64,000 nt of DNA from contig CALNAK010000035.1 of NCBI GenBank assembly GCA_937874185.1, positions 62,001 through 126,000 on the forward strand, in the 5' to 3' direction. Position 1 is the stretch's first letter. Every line of letters begins with the position of its first letter. The notes under the pieces were generated by a model that saw nothing but the letters and a program-made list of their open reading frames with translations, searched no databases and was not told the origin of the DNA. Position numbers and translations under genes: made by a program. Origin of the DNA: an uncultured Lactobacillus sp. GTDB lineage: Bacteria; Bacillota; Bacilli; Lactobacillales; Lactobacillaceae. Shown here piece after piece: positions 1-8,528 of this stretch.

Positions 1-479
1 AGATTATTCCTGGTGCCAGAGATTATCGTTTGATGACTCGCCAAATGGTGGAAGCTATCAAATCAATGACTGAATACAATCGTTTTTCTAAAGGTATCTT
101 TAGTTGGGTTGGTTTCAAAACTAAATACCTACCATACAAAAACCGTGAACGTTCCGCCGGATCAACTTCTTGGAACTTCTGGAAATTGTTCAAATACGCT
201 ATCACTGGTATCGTTGATTTCTCTGAAGGTCCCTTGATGTTTGCGACCTGGATGGGAACCATCTTCTCAATCACTTCCGTCGTAGCTATCATAGGAATTA
301 TTATTAGAAAATTTGTTAATCCTTTAAGTAGCGTTAATGGTTGGGCCTCAATTGTTTCAATCATTCTGCTAATTGGTGGGATTCAACTTCTATGTATTGG
401 TATCCTAGGAGAATATATTGGAAAGATTTTCCTAGAAGTTAAAAAGCGTCCAATTTATATTGTTAAAGATAAGAAATAG
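1..479 (+). CDS. Glycosyltransferase family 2 (GtrB/DPM1-like), C-terminal part
   Basis: This is the end of a gene whose start lies before the window; the frame is open from base 3. The first visible residues contain the DYRLM motif after a GAR, which is typical of polyprenyl-phosphate glycosyltransferases of the GT2 family. Two membrane segments follow (roughly bases 240-330 and 345-430), then a basic tail ending in YIVKDKK. That layout fits bactoprenol glucosyl transferases, which load a sugar onto undecaprenyl phosphate at the membrane for cell-wall or polysaccharide decoration. The catalytic N-terminal domain is not visible, so the sugar cannot be inferred. A terminator follows directly after the stop codon. 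Confidence 0.85.
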   Translation, partial: IIPGARDYRLMTRQMVEAIKSMTEYNRFSKGIFSWVGFKTKYLPYKNRERSAGSTSWNFWKLFKYAITGIVDFSEGPLMFATWMGTIFSITSVVAIIGIIIRKFVNPLSSVNGWASIVSIILLIGGIQLLCIGILGEYIGKIFLEVKKRPIYIVKDKK

Positions 480-560
480 CAGGGATAATTTGCAGCGACT
501 TCTTGATTTAGAATTTTTTCTAATTTTGGAGGAAAGGCAAATCTCCCTGCTTTTTATTTT
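478..560 (+). terminator. Rho-independent terminator with a long loop
   Basis: AGCAGGGA at 478-485 pairs with TCCCTGCT at 544-551, and the pairing continues inward through TTTGC/GCAAA with one bulge. A T-rich run follows to 560. The loop is about 40 bases and holds a second small AT-rich hairpin. The arm overlaps the stop codon of the glycosyltransferase. Confidence 0.65.
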
Positions 561-607
561 TGTTCCAAAAACGAATGTTATCGCATGATAAACCACTTAC
601 ATTAAGA

Positions 608-613
608 TATAAT
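608..613 (+). promoter_or_regulatory. -10 box of the TetR gene
   Basis: A perfect TATAAT lies at 608-613. It overlaps an in-frame ATG at 612, so that ATG cannot be the start and translation most likely begins at 645. No convincing -35 box is seen 17 bases upstream. Confidence 0.5.
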
Positions 614-644
614 GTATACGAATAGACCAAGGGATGGATTAAAA

Positions 645-1232
645 ATGAATGTACGTGATCGCCAAGCCGAGAATACTAAAAATGCCATTTTAAAAGTTGC
701 TGCCGATATGTTCTTGTCACAAGGATATCAAGCAACTTCAACTCGAAAGATTGCCCAAGAGTTGAATATTACTCAACCAAATATGTATCACTACTATAAG
801 AACAAGAAAGTTCTCTATGTTAAAGCTATTGAATATGCCGTCAGTGGTTTTAGCGCCAACCTTCTAAAAGAATACAACGAGAACAAAGATTTACCATTTG
901 AGGATTTATTACTATACATGTCTCAATATATGATTGGGAATTTTCGCATCAATTATTTTGTCATGCGAAACGATATTGAAAACTTTTTTACGGATGAGGA
1001 ACGTAGAAATCTAAGTAAAAACTGGGATGGTGGTTATTACAAAGTGCTTTTCAATATCTTCCAATCACACAAAAGTGAACTACGTTCTGATCTTGCCATT
1101 CCTGTTCAAGTCGGAACTTTTTTGACAATGTTACTTCCATACATTGAATATAACGATGCCAAACGGAAGCGTAATATTGCTAATCTTAAAACGGTTATCA
1201 ATATTTTCATCAATGGCGTCAAAAAGGATTAG
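645..1232 (+). CDS. TetR/AcrR family transcriptional regulator
   Basis: This is a 195-residue one-component repressor. The N-terminal helix-turn-helix spans about residues 31-52 (TRKIAQELNITQPNMYHYY), with the usual TetR spacing after a first helix containing AADMFLSQGY. The C-terminal ligand domain is divergent, so the inducer is unknown. The start was placed at 645 because AGGGATGG lies 8 bases upstream, while the earlier ATG at 612 sits inside the -10 box. The antiporter gene begins 9 bases after the stop, so both are probably on one transcript and this protein may control the antiporter; that link is an inference. Confidence 0.88.
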   Translation: MNVRDRQAENTKNAILKVAADMFLSQGYQATSTRKIAQELNITQPNMYHYYKNKKVLYVKAIEYAVSGFSANLLKEYNENKDLPFEDLLLYMSQYMIGNFRINYFVMRNDIENFFTDEERRNLSKNWDGGYYKVLFNIFQSHKSELRSDLAIPVQVGTFLTMLLPYIEYNDAKRKRNIANLKTVINIFINGVKKD

Positions 1233-1241
1233 GAGTCAGCC

Positions 1242-2390
1242 ATGGAATTTATAACTCTTTTAGCATTGATGCTATTTTTAACACTTGTTGTTAGTCATAT
1301 TTTTAATAAATTGAATCTACCGGCTGTGATTGGCCAATTGATTCTTGGAGTGGTTTTAGGAAAAGGTGTTTTAAATATCGTTAAATCAAATAACGATGTC
1401 GAACTTTTCGCTGAGATTGGGGTCATCTTATTGATGTTCCTAGCCGGCTTGGAAAGTGACCTTAAATTACTGAGAAAGCACCTACTCCCTAGTATCAATG
1501 TCGCAATATTTGGGGTTATTCTTCCTGTTGCTCTGACTCTCTTGACCGCACTTATCTTTGGGATAAATCTCAAGGAAAGTATCTTCATCTCAGTTGTTTT
1601 CGCCGCAACTTCCGTTTCAATTTCGGTTGAAGTTTTGAAGAGTTTGAATTATCTTTCGAGTGCCTCGGGAACGGTTATTCTAGGGGCCGCAGTTGTTGAC
1701 GATATTCTAGCAATTTCAATTTTGAGTGTTATGTCAGGAACACTGACAGGCGATTTTTCAGCTAAGAAACTCTTGATGTTATTGGGACTTTGGGTATTAT
1801 TTGGAGTTCTAGTAGTCGTACTTCACAAGTGGGTCATTCCGCAACTAATGAAGTTATCGGAATACGTCCAAGCAACTCACGCTCCAAAGATTTTTGCTTT
1901 AGTTATCTGTTTTGTAATGGCCTATATTGCCGACGAAGTCCAACTGGATGCTGTTCTGGGGGCCTTTGTCGCTGGTATCGCCGTTTCAAATTCGAAGGAC
2001 TACAATGAAAAAATTAGTCGTAATATCGAAACGGTTGGTTATGCAATTTTTATCCCAATTTTCTTTATTAGTATTGGGTTGAATCTGGAATTTACGACTT
2101 TCCTCAAGGATTTCTGGTTGATTGTTGTTATGACGTTAACTGGTATTCTTGGAAAGTTGATTGGTTCTGGTTTCGGAGCTAGGATTTCCGGTTTTAGTAT
2201 GCGGGACTCTTATGTTATTGGTTCGGGGATGATTTCTCGTGGTGAAATGGCTCTTATCATTGCCCAGATAGGCTTTGGTGTTAAATTGCTATCTGAGGAA
2301 TATTACTCTGCTGTTATCATTAGTATCATCTTGATCACTATCATCGCTCCATTTTTCCTAAAACACTCAATTAGTAAGAATCCGTTATAG
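1242..2390 (+). CDS. Cation:proton antiporter, CPA2 family (KefB/NapA-like)
   Basis: This is a polytopic membrane protein of 382 residues with about 12 hydrophobic segments. It lacks the C-terminal TrkA-N domain of full Kef proteins, so it resembles the compact NapA/GerN type. The family signature AAVVDDILAI contains the paired aspartates at about residues 153-154 that carry ions in CPA2 antiporters. The early GVILLMFLAGLE segment is also typical. It probably exchanges Na+ or K+ for protons at the cell membrane, for pH or salt tolerance. AGGAG lies 8-12 bases before the ATG. It is cotranscribed with the TetR gene upstream. Confidence 0.88.
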   Translation: MEFITLLALMLFLTLVVSHIFNKLNLPAVIGQLILGVVLGKGVLNIVKSNNDVELFAEIGVILLMFLAGLESDLKLLRKHLLPSINVAIFGVILPVALTLLTALIFGINLKESIFISVVFAATSVSISVEVLKSLNYLSSASGTVILGAAVVDDILAISILSVMSGTLTGDFSAKKLLMLLGLWVLFGVLVVVLHKWVIPQLMKLSEYVQATHAPKIFALVICFVMAYIADEVQLDAVLGAFVAGIAVSNSKDYNEKISRNIETVGYAIFIPIFFISIGLNLEFTTFLKDFWLIVVMTLTGILGKLIGSGFGARISGFSMRDSYVIGSGMISRGEMALIIAQIGFGVKLLSEEYYSAVIISIILITIIAPFFLKHSISKNPL

Positions 2391-2421
2391 CTTATAGTTA
2401 CCACAATATCGTTGTAGGATA

Positions 2422-2440
2422 TATAATGTTAACGTAAACA
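2422..2440 (+). promoter_or_regulatory. -10 box and possible cre site upstream of ndh
   Basis: TATAAT lies at 2422-2427. The overlapping 15-mer ATGTTAACGTAAACA (2426-2440) matches the CcpA operator consensus WTGNAANCGNWNNCW at all but one position. If real, CcpA binding would block the promoter. Confidence 0.35.
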
Positions 2441-2472
2441 CTTAATTTTTGTACAGAAGGAGAAGTTTAATT

Positions 2473-3660
2473 ATGGCACACATTTTAGTACTAGGCGCTG
2501 GTTACGGTGGATTACGAGCAGCTCGTGATTTGGCTAAGAATACACCATCTGGCACACAAATTGATTTGATCGATAAAAATGACAAGCATGTTGAAAAAAC
2601 TGCTTTGCACACAATTGCAGCTGGGACAAATAGACCTGATGCAGTAAGTTTTGAGATTCGTTCAGTTTTACCTTCAAATGTTAACTTTATTAAAGCAACT
2701 GTTTCTAAACTTGATTTAGATAACAAGACAGTTGAATTCTCTGACCACGATGCTATTTCTTATGATTACATCGTAGTCGCTTTAGGCTTCCGTTCTGAGG
2801 ACTTTGGACTCGAAGGGGCTAGTGAAAATGCCTTGATTCTTCAAGACCTCGAATCTGCTCAAAATATTTACAAAAAGATCAACGAAAATATTGCCAACTA
2901 CAAGAACTCTCAAGATCCTAAAGACTTGAGTATTGTTGTTTGTGGTGCCGGCTTTACTGGTGTTGAAATCCTTGGTGAATTAGTTGATACAGTTAAAATT
3001 CTCAAGGCTAAATATGATGTTCCAGAAATTAAAGTTACTTGTCTAGAAATGGCCACAAGAATTTTACCTATGTTTGATGAAAATCTTGCTAGTTATGCCG
3101 TTGATTATCTCGACAAGAGTGGTATTAAACTATTAACTGGTGCCAAAATTACTAAGATTGAAAAACAAGGTGTTGTCTACATGGATGGCGACACAGAAAA
3201 ACGTGTTGACGGTAGCACAATTCTTTGGACTGTTGGTGTCAGTGGTTCTGATGTCATCAAAGATTCAGGAATCGACGCTAGAAGAAACCGTGTTATGACA
3301 ACCGAATTCTTAAACCTTGAAGCAAATCCTGAAGCCTTCTTTATTGGTGATGATTCCGCAATTATTCCTAAGGGTGAAAAACGTCCATACCCAACAACAG
3401 GTCAATTAGCTACTGCTGAAGGTGCTGGAGCCGCATTCAATATCGCTGCCGCATTAAATGGCAAAGATTTGAAACCATTTATTTACAAGTCAATGGGTAC
3501 CGTTGCTTCATTGGGTCAAAATCATGGTATTGCCGAGATCACAGATAAGAACCTTAAATTCAAAGGTTCACTTGCTTCATTGCTTAAACATCTATCTGCT
3601 GATCGTGGAATCATGGAGATTGCTGGTATTAAGACAGCTATCAAAAAAGGTACAATTTAA
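2473..3660 (+). CDS. ndh: Type II NADH dehydrogenase / FAD-dependent oxidoreductase
   Basis: This is a 395-residue flavoprotein with two Rossmann motifs: GAGYGG for FAD near residues 8-13, and GAGFTGVE for NAD(P)H near 158-165. The conserved FIGDDSAI segment near residue 295 binds the flavin. Family members pass electrons from NADH to quinone at the inner face of the membrane without pumping protons. In lactic acid bacteria they regenerate NAD+, and respire if heme and quinone are supplied. The start at 2473 is preceded by AGAAGGAGAAG. An upstream in-frame TTG at 2449 is discarded because it lies before this site. The gene has its own promoter and terminator. Confidence 0.85.
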   Translation: MAHILVLGAGYGGLRAARDLAKNTPSGTQIDLIDKNDKHVEKTALHTIAAGTNRPDAVSFEIRSVLPSNVNFIKATVSKLDLDNKTVEFSDHDAISYDYIVVALGFRSEDFGLEGASENALILQDLESAQNIYKKINENIANYKNSQDPKDLSIVVCGAGFTGVEILGELVDTVKILKAKYDVPEIKVTCLEMATRILPMFDENLASYAVDYLDKSGIKLLTGAKITKIEKQGVVYMDGDTEKRVDGSTILWTVGVSGSDVIKDSGIDARRNRVMTTEFLNLEANPEAFFIGDDSAIIPKGEKRPYPTTGQLATAEGAGAAFNIAAALNGKDLKPFIYKSMGTVASLGQNHGIAEITDKNLKFKGSLASLLKHLSADRGIMEIAGIKTAIKKGTI

Positions 3661-3698
3661 AAATTAAATATAAGTTTGAAACATGTTTGTTTCGACTT

Positions 3699-3741
3699 AA
3701 AAAATGTCATCAATTCTATTATGGAATTGATGACATTTTTA
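3699..3741 (+). terminator. Rho-independent terminator of ndh
   Basis: A 12-base-pair perfect stem, TGTCATCAATTC with GAATTGATGACA, is flanked by A and T runs. It should work in both directions. Confidence 0.85.
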
Positions 3742-3751
3742 GCTTAATGTT

Positions 3752-3935
3752 CTGATTTAAATGAGCTGCACAAGGGTAACTCCTTCCGCTTAAGTCAACA
3801 ATCTCTGCCGGCACTTCGTTGCCGACTGAGATTGTAGTCTTAATCCTCGGGAGCTGACCACCCTTGCTCCGCTCTCTATTCTGAAACGGCCTGCTCCGCT
3901 CTCTGATAATTAGACTAATTGGCTATTTCGTTTAC
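3752..3935. repeat. Structured intergenic element with nested inverted repeats
   Basis: This stretch without a gene holds an imperfect hairpin: ACAATCTC near 3800 with GAGATTGT near 3825, capped by CCGGC/GCCG around a CACTTCGTT loop. An outer pairing of AAGGGT with ACCCTT is also possible. GCTCCGCTCTCT occurs twice at its end. The design resembles the other intergenic hairpin elements in this window, but no second close copy was found here. Confidence 0.4.
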
Positions 3936-4004
3936 TCGATCCTCTTTGATTTAAAAATATTATAATAATATACTTACCTTGTATAATTCCAAGGGGTGTT
4001 AATC

Positions 4005-4790
4005 ATGACTATCAAAAAAAATCAAATTTGTTCAGTTTGTGGAAATCGTTTTACTATTATGGAAGGCCTCTTTCTTCGAGATCTGAGTGATGAATTAAAA
4101 TCACAAGTTTTCAAAACAAATAAATACGCCAAAGAATCATCTTTTATTTGCTTAAAGGATATGCAAAATCTTCGTATTGCTAAAATGCAGAGTATCATTG
4201 ATCAAGATTTAAAAACGGACCATCAGATGAGTGACAAGCTCAAAAAAGAGTTGGAAAGTGATAATTACGTCATTAAAAATATCAATGATACGGTTTATGG
4301 AAAACGGACTACTGGTCAAAAATTAGCTGATGGTGTAGCCAAATTCGGCGGTAGTTGGGGATTTATTATTGCTTTCACTGTTATTCTAGTAGTCTGGATG
4401 ACAATCAACGTAGTCCATTTCCTAGGCGTTAACTTCGATCCGTATCCATTTATACTATTGAACCTATTCTTGAGCTGTGTGGCTGCCATACAAGCTCCTA
4501 TCATTATGATGAGTCAAAACCGTTCCGCTGAACGTGACCGCTTCGATTCAGAAAATGATTATAAAACAAATACTAAATCTGAAATGGAAATTCGTATCTT
4601 GCATGAAAAATTGGACCAACTGAATGAAGTCCAATGGCCTCATATTCTGGATATTCAAAAAATGCAGATTGAAGTTCTTAGTGAGATTGAAAATGAAATT
4701 CAATCTTTAAAAACCGAAAATGAATCTAAACGGGATCGTAATACTCGCCATCCTAGTAGAGAACATGACCAAGAACATTCGGAGTCCTAG
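4005..4790 (+). CDS. DUF1003 family membrane protein with zinc-ribbon-like N-terminus
   Basis: The protein has 261 residues. An N-terminal CSVCG (Cys9 and Cys12) with a further Cys near 49 suggests a small metal site. Two membrane helices lie at about 117-137 and 147-169, the second reading LNLFLSCVAAIQAPIIMMS, followed by QNRSAERDR. This block is the DUF1003 signature. The cytoplasmic C-terminus (residues 180-261) is charged and predicted helical, probably coiled coil. The function of the family is unknown. ATG 4005 is chosen because AAGGGGTG lies 7-14 bases upstream; TATAAT at 3982-3987 is the likely -10. The gene stands alone. Confidence 0.82.
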   Translation: MTIKKNQICSVCGNRFTIMEGLFLRDLSDELKSQVFKTNKYAKESSFICLKDMQNLRIAKMQSIIDQDLKTDHQMSDKLKKELESDNYVIKNINDTVYGKRTTGQKLADGVAKFGGSWGFIIAFTVILVVWMTINVVHFLGVNFDPYPFILLNLFLSCVAAIQAPIIMMSQNRSAERDRFDSENDYKTNTKSEMEIRILHEKLDQLNEVQWPHILDIQKMQIEVLSEIENEIQSLKTENESKRDRNTRHPSREHDQEHSES

Positions 4791-4798
4791 TTTTTATT

Positions 4799-4963
4799 TC
4801 CGCCTTCCGTAAAAATTGAAATGCGGCTGGAACGTAGTGGGCACGACTTGAAACTAATTCCATAGACCGGAATCATTTCCAAGCTCGGCCTTATTCTAAC
4901 CTGACTTCGTCAGCTAAGAATAAACTTACTACTGAGCCGATTTCAATTTTTATTCCAGGCTAG
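4799..4963 (+). repeat. Covarying intergenic hairpin repeat, family A copy 1
   Basis: About 165 bases of imperfect inverted repeat. The outer arm AAAAATTGAAATGCGGCT pairs with AGCCGATTTCAATTTTT, and GTAGT pairs with ACTAC. The inside holds CTGACTTCGTCAG, a small hairpin with a TTCG loop. Related copies lie at 34802-34970 (minus) and 50622-50771. Confidence 0.75.
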
Positions 4964-4984
4964 GTTCCACTTTAATAATAAATT

Positions 4985-5047
4985 AAAAATACTAATTCTA
5001 TCCATTCTCTTTCAGTTTTGAGAGAAAAATAGAATTAGTATTTTTTT
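4985..5047. terminator. Bidirectional terminator between converging genes
   Basis: AATACTAATTCTAT pairs with ATAGAATTAGTATT, with an inner TTCTCT/AGAGAA stem, flanked by A and T runs on both sides. It separates the DUF1003 gene from the leftward ammonium channel gene. Confidence 0.85.
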
Positions 5048-5061
5048 ACGAGTTTTAAGAT

Positions 5062-6234
5062 TCATCTTTGTATACCAACATCGTTATGAAATAGTCTCTT
5101 CAAACAGCTGACAATAATTACACCTAAGACCGATACGAATATGATTGTGAAGGTTACTCCGAATAATTGTAGACCAAATAATTTGAATCCTCCACCATAT
5201 AAAACGCCGTTATGAATCACGCTAGGATTAACTGATTTTGTCGCAAACAATCCCACGGCAATAGATCCAACAATTCCACTGACGCCATGGCTGCCAAAGA
5301 TATCTAGGTAATCATTCAAATGTAATTTATATTTCAAATAGTTCATAAAATAAAAACTAGCAATCGCTGAAATTATACCTATCAAAAATGAGCCGAATAC
5401 CGTTACATAGCCTGTTCCTGGTGTGACACCTACTAACCCACATATACTACCAGTACAGATTCCACTTAAAGTAACTTTTGATTTGAATATTTGTTCCAAG
5501 ATTATCCAAGTTACTAGTGCCGAGCATGCCGCAATGGTTGTTGTGAAGAAGGCATTGATGGCCTGGGTATTAAGCTTCAGAGCACTTCCGGCATTGAATC
5601 CGTACCAGCCAATCCACAAAAGGACTGTTCCCATTAAAATCCACATTGGATTACCCTTAGTGGGTTTCTCTTGATATTGATATGGTTTCCTTAGCGTTAT
5701 AGCGAGAATCAACGCAGTTATTCCGGCATCTATATGAATCACCGTTCCTCCAGCAAAATCCAATACGCCTATTTTAGCCAAAAATCCGGTCGACGACCAG
5801 ACGATATGTGCCAACGGATAATAGACTAGGAGTGACCAGCAAAAGACGAACAATATAATAAAACGAATTCTAGCCCGACTGGCGACTGCTCCTAAAAATA
5901 ATGCGGGGGTTAACACGGCAAACATCATTTGAAATAGTAAATAAACTGCCGTAGGTAATCCAGTTGTACCAAAGGTAGACGATAAGTCTACTCCAGATAG
6001 AAATAAGTGTTTCAGGTTTCCAATGACGCCTAAAAAATTTCCTTCAAATGATAGTGAAAACCCAATAACCATCCACATCAGGCCCGATAATCCGAACATT
6101 AGAAAACTTGCAAATAGAATTCTAGTGACGTCTTTTTGCGGTACAAAACCACTGTAAAAAATAGCAATTCCTGGAACCATTAACCAGACCAATATAGTCG
6201 AAAGGATCATAAAGCCTATATCCATAGCAATCAC
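5062..6234 (-). CDS. amt: Ammonium transporter
   Basis: This is a 390-residue Amt/Mep/Rh channel with 11 hydrophobic segments, the normal size for the family. The two conserved pore histidines are visible, in GGTVIHIDAG and in FGSHGVSGIVG. It moves ammonium across the cytoplasmic membrane. The usual PII partner gene glnK is not next to it. The start is uncertain: GTG at 6234 or ATG at 6225, neither with a strong ribosome binding site. It is divergent from kup, and the two share a 205-base intergenic region. Confidence 0.92.
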   Translation of the reverse strand: MIAMDIGFMILSTILVWLMVPGIAIFYSGFVPQKDVTRILFASFLMFGLSGLMWMVIGFSLSFEGNFLGVIGNLKHLFLSGVDLSSTFGTTGLPTAVYLLFQMMFAVLTPALFLGAVASRARIRFIILFVFCWSLLVYYPLAHIVWSSTGFLAKIGVLDFAGGTVIHIDAGITALILAITLRKPYQYQEKPTKGNPMWILMGTVLLWIGWYGFNAGSALKLNTQAINAFFTTTIAACSALVTWIILEQIFKSKVTLSGICTGSICGLVGVTPGTGYVTVFGSFLIGIISAIASFYFMNYLKYKLHLNDYLDIFGSHGVSGIVGSIAVGLFATKSVNPSVIHNGVLYGGGFKLFGLQLFGVTFTIIFVSVLGVIIVSCLKRLFHNDVGIQR

Positions 6235-6351
6235 ATTCTTTTCGTTAGAGTTCCCTCATGTGTTTTTAACATTTTATTCTTTTTCTAATTCCATGTATAC
6301 CAATATGATTTATAAAAAGTCATAAATATTTTTAAAATAAATCCGAACTAT

Positions 6352-6357
6352 TATAAT
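6352..6357 (+). promoter_or_regulatory. -10 box of kup
   Basis: TATAAT lies 83 bases before the kup start, leaving an untranslated leader of about 75 bases. The leader contains GTACT and AGTAC arms around a T-rich loop. It is too short for a ydaO-type cyclic-di-AMP riboswitch and I could not assign it to a known RNA class. Confidence 0.4.
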
Positions 6358-6439
6358 GTAGTCGTACTAAACAAAATTCATTTTCTTGTTTAATTTTGGG
6401 GGAAGTACTAAGATTCATTTCATGTAAAAGGAGATTAAC

Positions 6440-8473
6440 ATGGAAAAGAGAAAGTCATCATTATCTACCTTAGGTATGTTGATTACACTTGGAATCGTTT
6501 ATGGCGATATTGGAACTTCACCTTTGTACGTTATGAACTCCATTATTAATAATGCTGGCACCATGGCGGACGCTAAACCTGAATATATTCTCGGTAGCGT
6601 TTCATTGATTTTCTGGACTCTAATGCTTATCACTACTGTTAAGTATGTCTTGATTGCCATGAAAGCCGATAATAATAATGAAGGTGGGATTTTTGCACTC
6701 TATGCTTTAGTACGTTCTAAGGGCAAATGGTTGATCATACCTGCTCTCATTGGTGGTTCCGCTCTTTTAGCAGATGGAACACTCACCCCCGCTGTTACTG
6801 TTACCTCAGCTATCGAAGGTGTTAAAGGACAACAATTTGGCAACTTTGTTTTTTCCAATAAACAATCAGTCGTACTAATTATCGTGACCATCATTTTGTT
6901 ATCCGTCTTTATCATTCAAAAATTTGGTACCGAGCGAATCGGACGTTCCTTCGGTCCTATCATGCTGGTTTGGTTTAGTTTCATTGGTATCGCTGGCCTG
7001 TTAAATATGACTGGTGATCTCAGCGTTCTAAAAGCGCTCTCTCCAGTTTATGCCATCAAAGTCCTTTTTAGTCCTGTCAATAAAGTCGGTATTTTCATTC
7101 TAGGCAGTGTTTTCCTAGCCACAACTGGTGCGGAAGCACTCTACTCCGATATGGGACAAGTCGGCAAACACAATATTTACGCAACTTGGCCCTTCGTCTA
7201 TACAATGTTGATGCTCAATTACTTAGGTCAGGCTGCCTGGGTAATTTCCAACTATCAAAATAGTCAATACAAGAACATTACCGGTATCAATCCGTTCTAT
7301 GAAATGTTGCCGGGTGACTTCAAAATTTTTGCGATTGTCATAGCTACTTTAGCCGCTATCATTGCTTCACAAGCCTTAATAACTGGTTCATTTACTTTGG
7401 TTCAAGAGGCGATTGGTTTAAAAATTTTACCTAGATTAAGAGTTAAATTCCCTGGTAAATTTGAAAGTCAGCTCTACATTGGTACCGTTAATTGGATGCT
7501 CGCAGCTATTACCGTTAGTATCGTTTGGGCCTTTCGTACTTCAGAACATATGGAAGCAGCCTATGGTTTGGCAATTACCTTAACTATGTTAATGACAACG
7601 ATTTTGTTACATCAATTCCTGATCATGAAGAAACATCCAGTTGCCGGTAATATTTTCTTAGTTGCCTTCTTCGCATTAGAAAGTTTGTTCCTGCTATCAA
7701 GTTTGATCAAGTTCGTTCATGGTGGTTATGTCACCGTTATAATCACCATGGCTATTTTAGCCGTTATGATTATTTGGTACTTCGGTAACAAACGCCGTGA
7801 CAAATATATGGCCGAAAGCGAGAATGTTTCACTACTCGACTTTATTCCTCAGATAGAAAAATTGAGTGTTGACGAAGGTATTCCAACCTACGCCACTAAC
7901 CTAGTTTACATGAATAAAATTGGTGAAGATTATACCATCAAACGTTCTATTATCTATTCAATTTTGGACCAGGATCCTAAACGGGCTCGTGTTTATTGGT
8001 TCGTTACAGTCAATCAGACCAACGCTCCATATGAATGTAATTATACGGTTGATATGATGAATACTAGAAACGTCGTTGCTGTCCATTTGAACCTTGGTTT
8101 TAAGAAGTCGCAACACGTTAATATTTATATCAGACAAATCATTAATGCCTTGATTGACAAAGATATTATTGATGATCAGACACCACGTTATTCAATGGTA
8201 CCTAATCGTCAAGTTGGTTCCTTCAAATTCATTATTCAAAACCAACAATTTCAAGACCTTGGCGCTCAAGAACACATGAATAGCCTTGATCGGATATTGA
8301 TTGGTGGCCGTCTATTATTACAAGATATTACTATTTCCCCATCTCTCTGGTATGGTTTGGAATTTAGTGATGTTGTTGAAGAAAAGGTTCCTTTATTCTT
8401 AGGTAGTCACACTGATGAATATCTAACTCAGAAAAAAGTTAAAAATAACGTTACACCTAAACCAAAAGAATAA
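6440..8473 (+). CDS. kup: KUP/HAK/KT potassium uptake transporter
   Basis: This is a 677-residue K+:H+ symporter. The N-terminal GIVYGDIGTSPLYV motif is diagnostic for KUP proteins, and about 12 membrane helices fill residues 1-445. The C-terminal cytoplasmic domain follows (about 450-677). Length is normal. AAAAGGAG lies 6 bases before the ATG. Kup proteins of lactobacilli are often inhibited by cyclic di-AMP; gdpP, which degrades that nucleotide, lies elsewhere in the window, so a functional link is possible but inferred. Confidence 0.96.
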   Translation: MEKRKSSLSTLGMLITLGIVYGDIGTSPLYVMNSIINNAGTMADAKPEYILGSVSLIFWTLMLITTVKYVLIAMKADNNNEGGIFALYALVRSKGKWLIIPALIGGSALLADGTLTPAVTVTSAIEGVKGQQFGNFVFSNKQSVVLIIVTIILLSVFIIQKFGTERIGRSFGPIMLVWFSFIGIAGLLNMTGDLSVLKALSPVYAIKVLFSPVNKVGIFILGSVFLATTGAEALYSDMGQVGKHNIYATWPFVYTMLMLNYLGQAAWVISNYQNSQYKNITGINPFYEMLPGDFKIFAIVIATLAAIIASQALITGSFTLVQEAIGLKILPRLRVKFPGKFESQLYIGTVNWMLAAITVSIVWAFRTSEHMEAAYGLAITLTMLMTTILLHQFLIMKKHPVAGNIFLVAFFALESLFLLSSLIKFVHGGYVTVIITMAILAVMIIWYFGNKRRDKYMAESENVSLLDFIPQIEKLSVDEGIPTYATNLVYMNKIGEDYTIKRSIIYSILDQDPKRARVYWFVTVNQTNAPYECNYTVDMMNTRNVVAVHLNLGFKKSQHVNIYIRQIINALIDKDIIDDQTPRYSMVPNRQVGSFKFIIQNQQFQDLGAQEHMNSLDRILIGGRLLLQDITISPSLWYGLEFSDVVEEKVPLFLGSHTDEYLTQKKVKNNVTPKPKE

Positions 8474-8481
8474 TTGTACTT

Positions 8482-8520
8482 AAAAGAGGTCATTCACAAA
8501 TGTGAATGACCTCTTTTTTT
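8482..8520. terminator. Terminator between kup and pncA
   Basis: GAGGTCATTCACA pairs perfectly with TGTGAATGACCTC around a tiny loop, followed by a run of T on the plus strand and preceded by AAAA. It serves both converging genes. Confidence 0.9.
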
Positions 8521-8528
8521 GATAATTT

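Noticed and set aside
612..644. Earlier start of the TetR gene at 612
   Set aside because: The ATG lies inside the TATAAT box, while 645 has a proper ribosome site.
3752..3935. A tRNA or other stable RNA gene from the GC-rich stretch
   Set aside because: No tRNA arms or CCA end can be built and no promoter is visible; it folds as nested hairpins only.
6240..6439. Cyclic-di-AMP (ydaO) riboswitch upstream of kup
   Set aside because: The leader after the -10 box is only about 75 bases, too short for that riboswitch, and lacks its conserved helices.
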